Made by a program: the position numbers and the translations under genes. Under the pieces are notes generated by a model. The model was given only the letters and a program-made list of their open reading frames with translations. It searched no databases and was not told the origin of the DNA. Positions 34,280-42,841 of a stretch of 64,000 nucleotides of DNA are shown piece by piece. The stretch is taken from positions 62,001 to 126,000 of the forward strand of contig NZ_FOXU01000003.1 of assembly GCF_900115805.1 (NCBI RefSeq), in the 5' to 3' direction. This DNA comes from Psychrobacillus psychrotolerans (GTDB lineage Bacteria > Bacillota > Bacilli > Bacillales_A > Planococcaceae). Position 1 is the first letter of the stretch, and every line of letters begins with the position of its first letter.

Positions 34280-35377
34280 TTATTTTCTCGCAGACCCTCT
34301 GCTAACTAAAGCACTATAGGTGGTGTGTTTATATATCGAAGGCGAAGTCATAGCAGTTAGCAGAGCTCCGTAATTAAGGGAGAATGCAACTTCATCACCC
34401 GATTTTAAATAATTATTATTAGCATCCAAAATAATGTGATCACTACTCGAACCAATTATCTCAAGTGGGAGGAGGGGTGTTAATCCAGAGACGAGGACAT
34501 CTTGTCGCCCAACACCCACAATTATTCTTCTAATTATTCCGTTGTCCGGAAATGATATAAATTCTCCAAAAGCATTTTTACCCCTCATGCCGGTCGGTAC
34601 AGATGGCTTTAGTTTCGACTCAATTACTTCCGCAAAAAAGGAAAATGCATCTGTGAATAAATTGGGAATAGGTTCGCCTTTTACCGTCTCACAGCCTAAA
34701 AATATAGATTCACCAAGACGCATATTATTGACTTCTCTTACATCCGTCGTATTCATAAGCCAATTATGGTTTGCGGAGTTCCCCCCTGATACATAAGGGA
34801 AGGGAATATTGAACTTTCGTTTCATTCTTTTTACGAGTGAAGAAAACAATTGCATTTTGTGCTCTGTAGGGATGACTCCACCAAAGCAAGCAAAGTTTGC
34901 ACCAATACCCGCAATTTGAATATTAGGGAATATAATCACTTCTTCAATAAAGGCAGCAACATCATTTAGCAATATGCCTTCTCGTAAATCTCCCATTTCA
35001 ACCATTATAATAATTTGATGTATTTTCTTCTGTTTCTTCGCTTCAGCTGAGAGGGCACGAACAACTTCGATTTCTGTATTCATACTAATATCTGCAAACT
35101 CTATAACTTTTTGAATTTCACTCATTGCAGGAGTACGTAATAATATGAATGTTGCTTGTAAATTTGCCATCTTCATTTTTTCTATATTAGAAATTTTGGA
35201 ATCTGCAATACTCTTAATCCCGCTATCTATCAGCACTTTTACTACTTCTGGTTTGGCAAATACCCCTTTGACGACTCCTGTAATATGAACGCCTTTTGCT
35301 TCATACAACTCTCTTAATGTTGTCGCATTATGCTTAATTTTATCTAAGTTAATTTCAATTCTAGGGTTAGATACCAT
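34280..35377 (-). CDS. Alanine/ornithine racemase-family PLP enzyme
   Basis: 365 residues with a fold-type III (alanine racemase-like) barrel. The PLP lysine is probably that of TGVVKGVFAKPEVV near residue 37; VMVEMGDLREG and GIGANFACFGG follow, and a C-terminal beta domain has VGVGRQDVL. Related enzymes racemise or epimerise ornithine or other amino acids. The start ATG directly follows the TAA of the upstream DgcN-like gene, so the two proteins are made from one message and probably act on the same amino acid. Confidence 0.8.
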   Translation of the reverse strand: MVSNPRIEINLDKIKHNATTLRELYEAKGVHITGVVKGVFAKPEVVKVLIDSGIKSIADSKISNIEKMKMANLQATFILLRTPAMSEIQKVIEFADISMNTEIEVVRALSAEAKKQKKIHQIIIMVEMGDLREGILLNDVAAFIEEVIIFPNIQIAGIGANFACFGGVIPTEHKMQLFSSLVKRMKRKFNIPFPYVSGGNSANHNWLMNTTDVREVNNMRLGESIFLGCETVKGEPIPNLFTDAFSFFAEVIESKLKPSVPTGMRGKNAFGEFISFPDNGIIRRIIVGVGRQDVLVSGLTPLLPLEIIGSSSDHIILDANNNYLKSGDEVAFSLNYGALLTAMTSPSIYKHTTYSALVSRGSARK

Positions 35378-36463
35378 TTAAGATAAAACCAGTTTCGCGC
35401 TGTTTTGTAGAGATGGGAAAAATTCAATAATAGAGTCAATTATATTATCAGAACCTGTAGTTAATAAATCTGTTACTGGTAATTGGAAGGTTTGCTCATA
35501 TTCACGAATAGTAGTATTAACTTCCTGATGGTCCATACCTTCATGATTAAGGGTAATACCGATTACTTTTGTCTCACTGAAATGCTCAATAAGGTCTATC
35601 TCACTTTGGACACTTGGCATGTTCACAAAAGGGAAATCTCCTAACACTTTTCTTTTTGGGGGATGTTGTAGGATAACAGCTTTTGGTCTAGATCCTCTTA
35701 AAATACCACATGAACTTGCATAAGCAGGATGACTTAGAGCGCCTTGTCCTTCAACAATAATAATATCAGGATTATCTGTATTATTTGCACGTACTACTTC
35801 ACTTTCAAGTTCACCAATAACGTATTGTAATGGAAAAGCATCCATTGCAAAACCATAAGCAGCCCCTTGTATAAGCCCAGTTTGTCCGGTTGCTATAAAA
35901 GCAGTTTTATATCCTCTTGCCTTCAATGCTTTTTCAATAATCACTGCAGATGTTCGCTTCCCACAAGCCCCATCAGTTCCTAAAACTGTAATAATAGGAG
36001 TGGTTACTTTAAGGATATCACCGGTAAATAATTTCCATGAATCTTTTGGTTTAGGCTTTCGAATATCTTGGATTTCTACCCCATAACGAGTAGCAATGCT
36101 CAGCATTTCTTCATCTTCTGTAAGAAATTCTTGAAGTGGATTGATAATATGAAGACCAGCTTGCATTGCGGATATAATAACTTCTCGTTCATTGTCTTTT
36201 AAGAAAGCATCTGAGGGGGCGATTCCAAATATGAAATAAGTAGGTTTTTGAGGTGAGCATTCGATAGCATCTTCTAAGTTTTTACACAATGGAATGCCAT
36301 TCTTTTTGTTATCTAAAAATTGTCCTGAGTCTAGGCCGTTTTTTGTGCTATCGATAACGGCAGTTATAGAATAATTGCCAGGTTCACGTATTAATCCATT
36401 GGCCGTCTTTCCATCCATCGAACTAAATTGGCCCTCACAATAAATAATTGCATTTTTCTTCAT
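35378..36463 (-). CDS. DUF1611 protein, DgcN-like (D-glutamate N-acetyltransferase family)
   Basis: 361 residues: an N-terminal Rossmann-like domain (about 1-125) and a P-loop domain with VLGTDGACGKRTSAVII at about 160-176 and IIIVEGQGALSHPAY. This is the DUF1611/DgcN architecture; DgcN acetylates D-glutamate in a D-amino-acid degradation route. The usual partner DgcA is replaced here by an alanine/ornithine racemase-type gene. TTGGAGG precedes the ATG at 36463. The leader carries a terminator-like hairpin directly before this ribosome binding site. Confidence 0.75.
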   Translation of the reverse strand: MKKNAIIYCEGQFSSMDGKTANGLIREPGNYSITAVIDSTKNGLDSGQFLDNKKNGIPLCKNLEDAIECSPQKPTYFIFGIAPSDAFLKDNEREVIISAMQAGLHIINPLQEFLTEDEEMLSIATRYGVEIQDIRKPKPKDSWKLFTGDILKVTTPIITVLGTDGACGKRTSAVIIEKALKARGYKTAFIATGQTGLIQGAAYGFAMDAFPLQYVIGELESEVVRANNTDNPDIIIVEGQGALSHPAYASSCGILRGSRPKAVILQHPPKRKVLGDFPFVNMPSVQSEIDLIEHFSETKVIGITLNHEGMDHQEVNTTIREYEQTFQLPVTDLLTTGSDNIIDSIIEFFPSLQNSAKLVLS

Positions 36464-36497
36464 TGACCTTACCTCCAAGTAAATCTGTTTTCTAGAT

Positions 36498-36545
36498 AAA
36501 AAAAGAACATCTGGTACACCCTAAAAAAAGAGGAAATAGATGTTC
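36498..36545 (-). terminator. Candidate attenuator in the dgcN-like leader
   Basis: On the minus strand GAACATCT pairs with AGATGTTC across a 25-nt loop and is followed by T7, only ~20 nt before the ribosome binding site. A promoter (TTTACT, 17 nt, TATAAT at 36619-36624) lies about 70 nt upstream of the hairpin, so the transcript would pass through it. Confidence 0.55.
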
Positions 36546-36618
36546 AATAAGAAATAGATTTAGTTTTATTATGACAATTATCAAGCATTTGCTTCAAATT
36601 ATTTAGTATACAAGACCT

Positions 36619-36647
36619 ATTATACACCTTTTTTTTCCAAAAGTAAA
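36619..36647 (-). promoter_or_regulatory. Sigma-A promoter of the dgcN-racemase operon
   Basis: Minus strand TTTACT, 17-nt spacer, TATAAT. It gives a leader of about 150 nt. Confidence 0.6.
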
Positions 36648-36703
36648 ATATTTACACAGCTTATGAGTGAAAAGCCGTCCAGACGATATGTTAGAGCTTT
36701 ACG

Positions 36704-36751
36704 AAAAAAATAAGGCGCCCTCTATTCAACATGAACAGAAAGTGCCTTATT
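36704..36751 (-). terminator. Terminator after the fRMsr gene
   Basis: Minus strand AATAAGGC...GCCTTATT with inner pairing, followed by T residues. Confidence 0.8.
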
Positions 36752-36775
36752 ATTAATCGTATAACAATTTCAATT

Positions 36776-37255
36776 TTAAATGTGCTTCACTAATACTTCG
36801 ATAAACTGTTCCAGTCCTTCTGCATCCTGCTCCGAGAATCGATCCTTAATAGGACTGTCGATATCCAAAACACCTACTAGCTTACCGTCTTTAGTAATGG
36901 GAACCACAATCTCTGATTGTGATGCAGCATCACAGGCGATATGACCTGGATAAGCGTGTACGTCTGGTACGATAACTGTCTCTTGTTTTGTAGCGGCAGC
37001 TCCACAAACACCTCTACTCAGTGGAATTCTAACACAAGCCGGTAATCCTTGGAATGGACCTAAGACAAGCTCTCCATCTTCCATTAGATAAAAACCAACC
37101 CAATTAATCTGATCAAAAAATTGATTTAATAATGCCGAAGCATTACTAAAATTAGCAATTGCATTAGTTTCTCCCGTTAAAAGAGCGTCCAGTTGTTTAG
37201 AAAGCATATTATAATTTGCAGTTACATCTTCAGAGTATGCTGATTTCGTGAACAT
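36776..37255 (-). CDS. GAF-domain free methionine-(R)-sulfoxide reductase (YtsP-like)
   Basis: 159 residues forming one GAF domain. The redox cysteines of the fRMsr family are present in GLPACVRIPLSRGVCGAAA and HIACDAASQSEI. It reduces free methionine-R-sulfoxide using thioredoxin. The ATG at 37255 (MFTKSAY) has GGAG 9 nt upstream; the ATG at 37270 has none. It directly follows hisJ on the same strand, the YtsP-HisJ order of B. subtilis. Confidence 0.88.
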   Translation of the reverse strand: MFTKSAYSEDVTANYNMLSKQLDALLTGETNAIANFSNASALLNQFFDQINWVGFYLMEDGELVLGPFQGLPACVRIPLSRGVCGAAATKQETVIVPDVHAYPGHIACDAASQSEIVVPITKDGKLVGVLDIDSPIKDRFSEQDAEGLEQFIEVLVKHI

Positions 37256-37271
37256 ATTTTCATTCTCCATT

Positions 37272-38069
37272 CTATAGTAAGTTACTTATATTATTGTAAA
37301 ACTGATGTAGATCTTTTGCTTGATGTGCGTCAGACCCAAAAACAAGAGGAATTTCTAGTTCCTTCGCAAGCTTTATATAGGGAAGCGGAGGATACACTTC
37401 TAAACAATATGGTTTAGCTAATCCGGCGGTATTAACATCCAGTTCTAGCTGTTGATGTTTGATTTCTTTTAAAATATTTACTATATCTTCATGGTCTTGT
37501 ACTACTTCCGTAAGTGTATGTTGAAATTTATGCACTAACGTAATATGACCTATTCTCCGTGGTTTATAGTCGCCTAGATTACTCGTTATTGAATCTATCA
37601 ATGTTTTATAATACAATTTATACACAGCCATTGGGCTTCCAAGCCGTTCGACAAATTCTGTGAACGTAGATTTAGAGAAGTCAATACAAGTATAGTCATT
37701 TTCAAATTTTAAAAAGTGAACAGATAAAATAGAGTCATCTAAATATTTTCCATATGTATTTAAAAAAGAAGTAATATTTTGTTCAAACCCAGATATAAAA
37801 TCGACTTCTAAGCCTGTAGAAATAACAATATCTTTCTTGTATTCTTTTTTCAACTTTTGTAACTTGGTAATATAAGACTCTAAATGGGTCATGCTCATTC
37901 CACTATCCTTATCAGGGGTGGGATCTATAAAACCTAAAGGTAGAGGAGCATGTTCTGTAAATGTAATGGTGTCAAAACCACTTTGTATGGCTTTTTCAAT
38001 ATACAGATGAAAGGAATCTTCTGTTCCATGTGGACAATAAGGTGTGTGGATATGCCCATCCTTTTTCAA
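37272..38069 (-). CDS. hisJ: Histidinol-phosphatase, PHP type
   Basis: PHP-superfamily metal phosphatase that makes histidinol from histidinol phosphate. The N-terminal metal motif is DGHIHTPYCPHG, followed by TFTEHAPLP, further ligands in SVHFL and GHITLVHKF, and the C-terminal FGSDAHQAKDL. The 265 residues are typical. TTG start with GGAGGC 9 nt upstream. The refZ (yttP) gene that lies between hisJ and ezrA in B. subtilis is not present here. Confidence 0.9.
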   Translation of the reverse strand: MKKDGHIHTPYCPHGTEDSFHLYIEKAIQSGFDTITFTEHAPLPLGFIDPTPDKDSGMSMTHLESYITKLQKLKKEYKKDIVISTGLEVDFISGFEQNITSFLNTYGKYLDDSILSVHFLKFENDYTCIDFSKSTFTEFVERLGSPMAVYKLYYKTLIDSITSNLGDYKPRRIGHITLVHKFQHTLTEVVQDHEDIVNILKEIKHQQLELDVNTAGLAKPYCLEVYPPLPYIKLAKELEIPLVFGSDAHQAKDLHQFYNNISNLL

Positions 38070-38219
38070 TAAAAATCAGCCTCCAAACTATAGAAATATA
38101 ATTTTTAAAAAGAATTAACAGTTTTTCTCTTGTTTATGAAACAATAACATAAAAAGCATGGTAAGATATAGAGTAGTATTGGAAATAGAACTTTTTGAAT
38201 TTGGAACAGGGGGCTTACG

Positions 38220-39920
38220 ATGAAGTATATCATCCCAGCAGTTATTATACTTTTAGGAATTGCAATTTTTGCATTTATCATAAGACGAAAACATAACGTA
38301 GAAATAGAAAGATTAGAACATGAGAAACATCAAATTCAAAATAAACCGATTTTAGAAGAAATGACAAAAGTAAAACAGCTGAATATGAATGGGCAAACCG
38401 AGGAAATGTTTGAAAGATGGAGAAATGCATGGACAGAAGTAATGGATGTGCATATGCCGAAAATCGATGTTCTTTTATTTGACGCAGAAGAAAGTATAGA
38501 TAGATTTATATTTCCAAAAGCGACTAAAATTGAAAAAGAAATTCAAATATTGATAACACTTTGTGATAAGAAAATGTCTGAAATTTTAATCGAACTTGAA
38601 GATTTGATAGGTAGTGAAGAAAAAAACCGTATCGAGATGGAACAGTTAAAAGATCAACATCGTGCAGCTAGAAAAACACTTCTTGCACATCAGTATTCAT
38701 TTGGAGAAGCAGTGAAGGCGTTGGAACAAAAGTTGGAATCTTTCATTCCACTGTTTGATGAGTTCGATCGACTAACGGATACAGGTAACTATTTAAGTGC
38801 CCGTGAACTAGTTATTACTGTCCAAGAAGATGGCCAAAAATTCTTCCCTAAATTACATGATATTCCTACAGTATTATCTGATATACAACATAAAATACCA
38901 GCCATTATTCATGAGTTGCGTAATGGACAAAAAGAGATGGAAGAGAGTTCTTACTACTTACAGCATCTCGAAATGAATCAAAAATTAGACTCCATAGAAG
39001 CCGAACTTGTGGAATTAAAACAAGCAATTATTGAATTGCATGTCGGGAAAACAATGAGCAGAGTGGAAGAGTTAAAAGATGAATTAGATACATTTTATGA
39101 TTTACTGGAAAAAGAAGTGCTTGCGAAAAAATATGTGGATCAATATAAAGAGCAAACAGGCTCTCGCTTACGAGAAGTTACTACTGTTACACGAGCTGTT
39201 AGTGAAGAAGCTGCGTATGTTCAACAGAGCTATCATCTGCCAGAAAAAGAGGCGGAAATTCCCCGAAGTTGTTTAAAAGAGCTAGAGGAATTAGAGAAAA
39301 AGTATGAATTGCTTTCAAGTCGCGTAGAAGAAGAGCAATCTGCGTACTCAAGCCTACAAGAAGAGTTAAATGAAATTGCTGAAGAAATTGATCGACTATA
39401 TGAAGAACAAGACCGATTTGCAAATCGATTGAAAAATCTTCGAATAGATGAAAATAATGCACGTGAAAAGTTGGATGAACTAAAGGATTTATTACATGAT
39501 ACCGATCGTATGTTACAAAAAGCCAATATACCTGGAATCCCAGAAGATATGGACGTTCGTTTAGAAGAAGCAGAAGAGCACATTTATGTAGCAATGCAAA
39601 GTCTGCAAGAAGTACCTTTAAATATGTCTCTAGTAGATAATTACTTAGAAAAAGCAGAGGCTTGTATGGAAGAAGTACATAGCAGAGCAAAAGAAATGCT
39701 TGAAAATGTTTTACTAACAGAAAAAATCATTCAATATGGTAACCGCTATCGTGCAAGTCACCCGCAAGTTCATGCAAAACTGTTAGAAGCAGAGGAAGCG
39801 TTTAGGCAACTGCGATATTCTAAGGCTCTTGAAGATGCAGCGACAGCTGTCGAAGAGGTAGAACCGGGAGCTTTAAAGAAAATTGATACATTAGTGAAGG
39901 AAGACGCTTGGCGTACATAA
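38220..39920 (+). CDS. ezrA: Septation ring formation regulator EzrA
   Basis: Negative regulator of FtsZ ring assembly and linker between the divisome and penicillin-binding proteins. One N-terminal membrane helix at 3-22 (YIIPAVIILLGIAIFAFIIR) and then an almost entirely helical, spectrin-like coiled-coil cytoplasmic region rich in Glu, Lys and Leu to residue 566, the usual size. AGGGGGC precedes the ATG. It is followed by nifZ-thiI as in B. subtilis. Confidence 0.95.
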   Translation: MKYIIPAVIILLGIAIFAFIIRRKHNVEIERLEHEKHQIQNKPILEEMTKVKQLNMNGQTEEMFERWRNAWTEVMDVHMPKIDVLLFDAEESIDRFIFPKATKIEKEIQILITLCDKKMSEILIELEDLIGSEEKNRIEMEQLKDQHRAARKTLLAHQYSFGEAVKALEQKLESFIPLFDEFDRLTDTGNYLSARELVITVQEDGQKFFPKLHDIPTVLSDIQHKIPAIIHELRNGQKEMEESSYYLQHLEMNQKLDSIEAELVELKQAIIELHVGKTMSRVEELKDELDTFYDLLEKEVLAKKYVDQYKEQTGSRLREVTTVTRAVSEEAAYVQQSYHLPEKEAEIPRSCLKELEELEKKYELLSSRVEEEQSAYSSLQEELNEIAEEIDRLYEEQDRFANRLKNLRIDENNAREKLDELKDLLHDTDRMLQKANIPGIPEDMDVRLEEAEEHIYVAMQSLQEVPLNMSLVDNYLEKAEACMEEVHSRAKEMLENVLLTEKIIQYGNRYRASHPQVHAKLLEAEEAFRQLRYSKALEDAATAVEEVEPGALKKIDTLVKEDAWRT

Positions 39921-39985
39921 TCATACGATTTAAAGAACAGTATGAAATTGAGATGTTTGAAAATCATATTTTGTATACAAACGTG

Positions 39986-40016
39986 AACCACCTCACTATG
40001 TGACGGTGGTTTTTTT
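39986..40016 (+). terminator. Terminator between ezrA and nifZ
   Basis: AACCACC...GGTGGTT stem followed by T residues, just before the ribosome binding site of nifZ. Confidence 0.8.
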
Positions 40017-40037
40017 CCGAAAAGGAGAGTTATTGAA

Positions 40038-41171
40038 ATGATTTATTTAGATAATAGTGCGACGACCAAAGTACATCCAGAGGTATTAAATACTTTCGTC
40101 GCTGTGAACGAAAAATTTTGGGCAAATCCTGCATCAATTCATACATTTGGACATCAGACAAATGAATTGTTACAATCTGCTAGAGAACAAATTGCAGATA
40201 TATTGAAAACGTCAAATGAAAAAATATTTTTTACATCTGGGGGAACGGAGTCCAATAACTTAGCGATATTCGGTTTAGCTCATAAATATAAGCAACGAGG
40301 GAAGCATGTATTAATTTCTGAGATTGAACATCCTTCTATTATAGAAACAGCTAAAAAATTGAGCGAAATAGGGTTTGACGTTGAGTGGATTCCCGTCAAC
40401 TCAGAGGGCATCATTATATTGGATACACTAGAAAAACTGGTTCGAAAAGATACTATATTGGTTAGTGTTATGCACGTGAACAATGAAACAGGTGCTATAC
40501 AACCAATAGAAGAACTTTCTAAAATTGTTAGAGCACAAAGCAGAGCGCTTATTCACATGGACGCTGTTCAGAGCTTCGGGAAAATTCCAGTTGACTTTAA
40601 AATCTTGGATATTGATGCTATTACGATCTCTTCTCATAAAATACACGGATTAAAAGGCTCGGGATTACTTGCATTAAAAAAATTCGTCGAAATAGAACCG
40701 ATATTATACGGTGGAGGACAGGAATCGGGTATTCGCAGTGGTACAACCTCCGTACCTTTGGCAGTTGCTACAGCGAAAGCGATAAGATTAGCTGTAACAG
40801 ACTTACAAAACAACATTTTAAAATTACAAACACTCTCGGACGATTTGATGGTATATTTAAATACTTTTCCTTCTGTTAAAGTAATATCTCCAGCAAAAAA
40901 AGCACCACATATTGTTACATTTTCGGTGCAAAAAGTTAAAGGTGAAGTAATGATTAATGCATTGCAGGAACAGGATATCATTGTATCCACTAGTAGTGCA
41001 TGCTCCTCCAGACAAACAAAAACAAGTCATGTACTAAAGGCTATGCATATTTCGGATGATTATATAAAAGGCGTATTAAGAGTAAGCCTTAGTACCCTTA
41101 ATAACCAACAAGAAATAGACCAATTTAAAATTGTATTCAAGCGTGTCATGAATGTAATTAAAGGAGATTAA
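40038..41171 (+). CDS. nifZ: Cysteine desulfurase (NifZ/IscS-like)
   Basis: PLP enzyme that takes sulfur from cysteine and passes it as persulfide to ThiI. The PLP lysine is in ISSHKIHGLKGSG, the N-terminal MIYLDNSATTKVHPEVL is typical, and the active-site loop has STSSACSS with the persulfide-forming Cys. 377 residues. AAAGGAG precedes the ATG. The spacing of 6 bp to thiI shows the functional pair for 4-thiouridine in tRNA, as in B. subtilis. Confidence 0.92.
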   Translation: MIYLDNSATTKVHPEVLNTFVAVNEKFWANPASIHTFGHQTNELLQSAREQIADILKTSNEKIFFTSGGTESNNLAIFGLAHKYKQRGKHVLISEIEHPSIIETAKKLSEIGFDVEWIPVNSEGIIILDTLEKLVRKDTILVSVMHVNNETGAIQPIEELSKIVRAQSRALIHMDAVQSFGKIPVDFKILDIDAITISSHKIHGLKGSGLLALKKFVEIEPILYGGGQESGIRSGTTSVPLAVATAKAIRLAVTDLQNNILKLQTLSDDLMVYLNTFPSVKVISPAKKAPHIVTFSVQKVKGEVMINALQEQDIIVSTSSACSSRQTKTSHVLKAMHISDDYIKGVLRVSLSTLNNQQEIDQFKIVFKRVMNVIKGD

Positions 41172-41177
41172 AATAGG

Positions 41178-42380
41178 ATGAAATGGGAAAAAATATTAGT
41201 ACGTTATGGTGAATTATCAACTAAAGGGAAAAATAGAAAGCAGTTTATTTCACATTTACGAAATAATATTAGGTTTTCATTTGTTGATTTGCCAAATATT
41301 AAAATACAAGCGGAAAGAGATCGCATGTTTTTAACATCAACTGATGATTCGGAAATTGAGGCACTAATAACACGATTACCTAAAATCTTTGGGATTCAAT
41401 CGTTTAGTCCAGTAGCTTCTTGTTCTAAAGAAATGGATGATATTCAAGCAACTGCACTTCAAATTATGGATAGTTTAGACAGTCAAGATAAAACGTTTCG
41501 TGTTACTGTAAAACGTTCAGATAAGTTTTTTCCACTGGATACATACGAGTTACAAAGTGTCGTAGCAAGTAATGTATTAAGACAATACCCAAGTTTAAAA
41601 GTTCAAATGAAGAAACCAGAAATAGATTTACGTATTGAAGTATTAAATGATGCAGTATATATGATGGCACAGGTTATTCCTGGAGCAGGTGGTATGCCTT
41701 TAGGTTCAAATGGTCGTTCGTTACTTATGTTATCAGGAGGGATTGATAGTCCTGTAGCTGGATACATGTTATTAAAACGTGGCGTTCGGCTCGATGCAAT
41801 ACATTTTCATAGTCCACCGTTCACAAGTGAAAGATCGAAGGAAAAAGTAATGGATCTAGCCAATCAGTTAAGTCATTTTGGTGCAACTGTAAGACTACAT
41901 GTCATACCTTTTACAGATATACAACAAAGTATACAAGCTCAAATACCTGAAAATGTATCCATGACTACGACAAGACGGTTAATGATGAAAATTGCTGATC
42001 TTGTTCGAGAAGAAATAGGAGCATTAGGAATTGTTACTGGGGAAAGCTTAGGTCAGGTAGCAAGTCAAACTTTGGAAAGCTTAACTGCAATAAATGCGGT
42101 TACGTCTACGCCAATTTTCAGACCACTAATCTCTATGGATAAGCTTGATATTATTGATATTGCCCGGGAAATAGGGACTTACGAAACTTCCATCTTACCT
42201 TACGAGGATTGTTGTACTATCTTTACACCATCTTGTCCAAAAACTAAACCTAAACTCGAGAAAGTGGAATACTACGAGAGCTTTAAGGATTTTGATGAAT
42301 TAATAACAGAAGCAGTGCAAAATAGAGAAGTTCTTTCATTCCCTATGAAGAAGGCTAATGATTTTTCAAACCTCCTATAG
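41178..42380 (+). CDS. thiI: tRNA 4-thiouridine synthase ThiI
   Basis: Adenylates U8 of tRNA and inserts sulfur, and may also support thiazole formation. A ferredoxin-like N-terminal domain (about 1-60) and a THUMP domain (about 60-165) bind tRNA; the PP-loop LMLSGGIDSPVAGYM is at about 182-196. It ends after the catalytic domain (CCTIFTPSCPKTKP) without the rhodanese extension of E. coli ThiI, as usual for Bacillus, so sulfur must come directly from NifZ. 400 residues. Confidence 0.94.
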   Translation: MKWEKILVRYGELSTKGKNRKQFISHLRNNIRFSFVDLPNIKIQAERDRMFLTSTDDSEIEALITRLPKIFGIQSFSPVASCSKEMDDIQATALQIMDSLDSQDKTFRVTVKRSDKFFPLDTYELQSVVASNVLRQYPSLKVQMKKPEIDLRIEVLNDAVYMMAQVIPGAGGMPLGSNGRSLLMLSGGIDSPVAGYMLLKRGVRLDAIHFHSPPFTSERSKEKVMDLANQLSHFGATVRLHVIPFTDIQQSIQAQIPENVSMTTTRRLMMKIADLVREEIGALGIVTGESLGQVASQTLESLTAINAVTSTPIFRPLISMDKLDIIDIAREIGTYETSILPYEDCCTIFTPSCPKTKPKLEKVEYYESFKDFDELITEAVQNREVLSFPMKKANDFSNLL

Positions 42381-42411
42381 TAAATGACAAAATATACCTT
42401 TTATCCTCCAT

Positions 42412-42440
42412 GTATGAATTAGATGAAAATGAACAATCTA
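42412..42440 (+). promoter_or_regulatory. Candidate sigma-G promoter of the SASP gene
   Basis: GTATG, 17 nt, CAATCTA compared with the sigma-G pattern GHATR-N17-CATAHTA: full -35, 5 of 7 in the -10. Forespore-specific expression is expected for SASP genes. Confidence 0.5.
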
Positions 42441-42462
42441 ATTTCACAAGGAGGTGAGGAAC

Positions 42463-42666
42463 ATGCCAAACAACAACAACTCAAATCAACTTCTAGTACC
42501 TGGAGTAAAACAAGCACTTGATCAAATGAAATATGAGATCGCTCAAGAGTTTGGAGTACAACTTGGTGGTGAAGCATCATCGCGTGCCAACGGATCCGTA
42601 GGCGGAGAAATTACTAAGCGATTAGTTGCACAAGCCCAACAACAAATGAACGGATTCCAAAAATAA
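42463..42666 (+). CDS. Alpha/beta-type small acid-soluble spore protein
   Basis: 67-residue protein that saturates and protects spore DNA. The two conserved blocks are visible: [28 protein letters not shown], which contains the GPR protease cleavage site in YEIAQE, and the second [18 protein letters not shown]. The ATG at 42463 after AGGAGGTGAGG is the start. It lies after thiI, near the B. subtilis sspA position. Its presence shows that the organism can sporulate. Confidence 0.95.
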   Translation: MPNNNNSNQLLVPGVKQALDQMKYEIAQEFGVQLGGEASSRANGSVGGEITKRLVAQAQQQMNGFQK

Positions 42667-42676
42667 GTGAAATAAG

Positions 42677-42707
42677 AAAACCGGTAGCCTAAGCTGCCGG
42701 TTTTTTT
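42677..42707 (+). terminator. Terminator after the SASP gene
   Basis: AAAACCGGTAGC-CTAA-GCTGCCGGTTTT plus T residues. Confidence 0.92.
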
Positions 42708-42760
42708 ATTGATAGGCGTATTCCAACCTACCTCTACCAAAGTCATCAATAATGGTTGTA

Positions 42761-42775
42761 TACTATCTGAAAATT
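42761..42775. promoter_or_regulatory. Possible CodY box before mbcS
   Basis: TACTATCTGAAAATT matches AATTTTCWGAAAATT at 12 of 15 positions. CodY control would suit a branched-chain acyl-CoA synthetase, but a three-mismatch match in AT-rich DNA is weak. Confidence 0.3.
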
Positions 42776-42841
42776 TAAATTTTATTAACCAATGTGGCTA
42801 ATTTTCCTCTATAATTAAAATAGTACAAAGGAGGAAATCAA

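Noticed and set aside
39199-39690. Two long minus-strand frames opposite ezrA
   Set aside because: Ser/Phe/Leu-rich translations typical of the antisense strand of a coiled-coil gene; no start signal.
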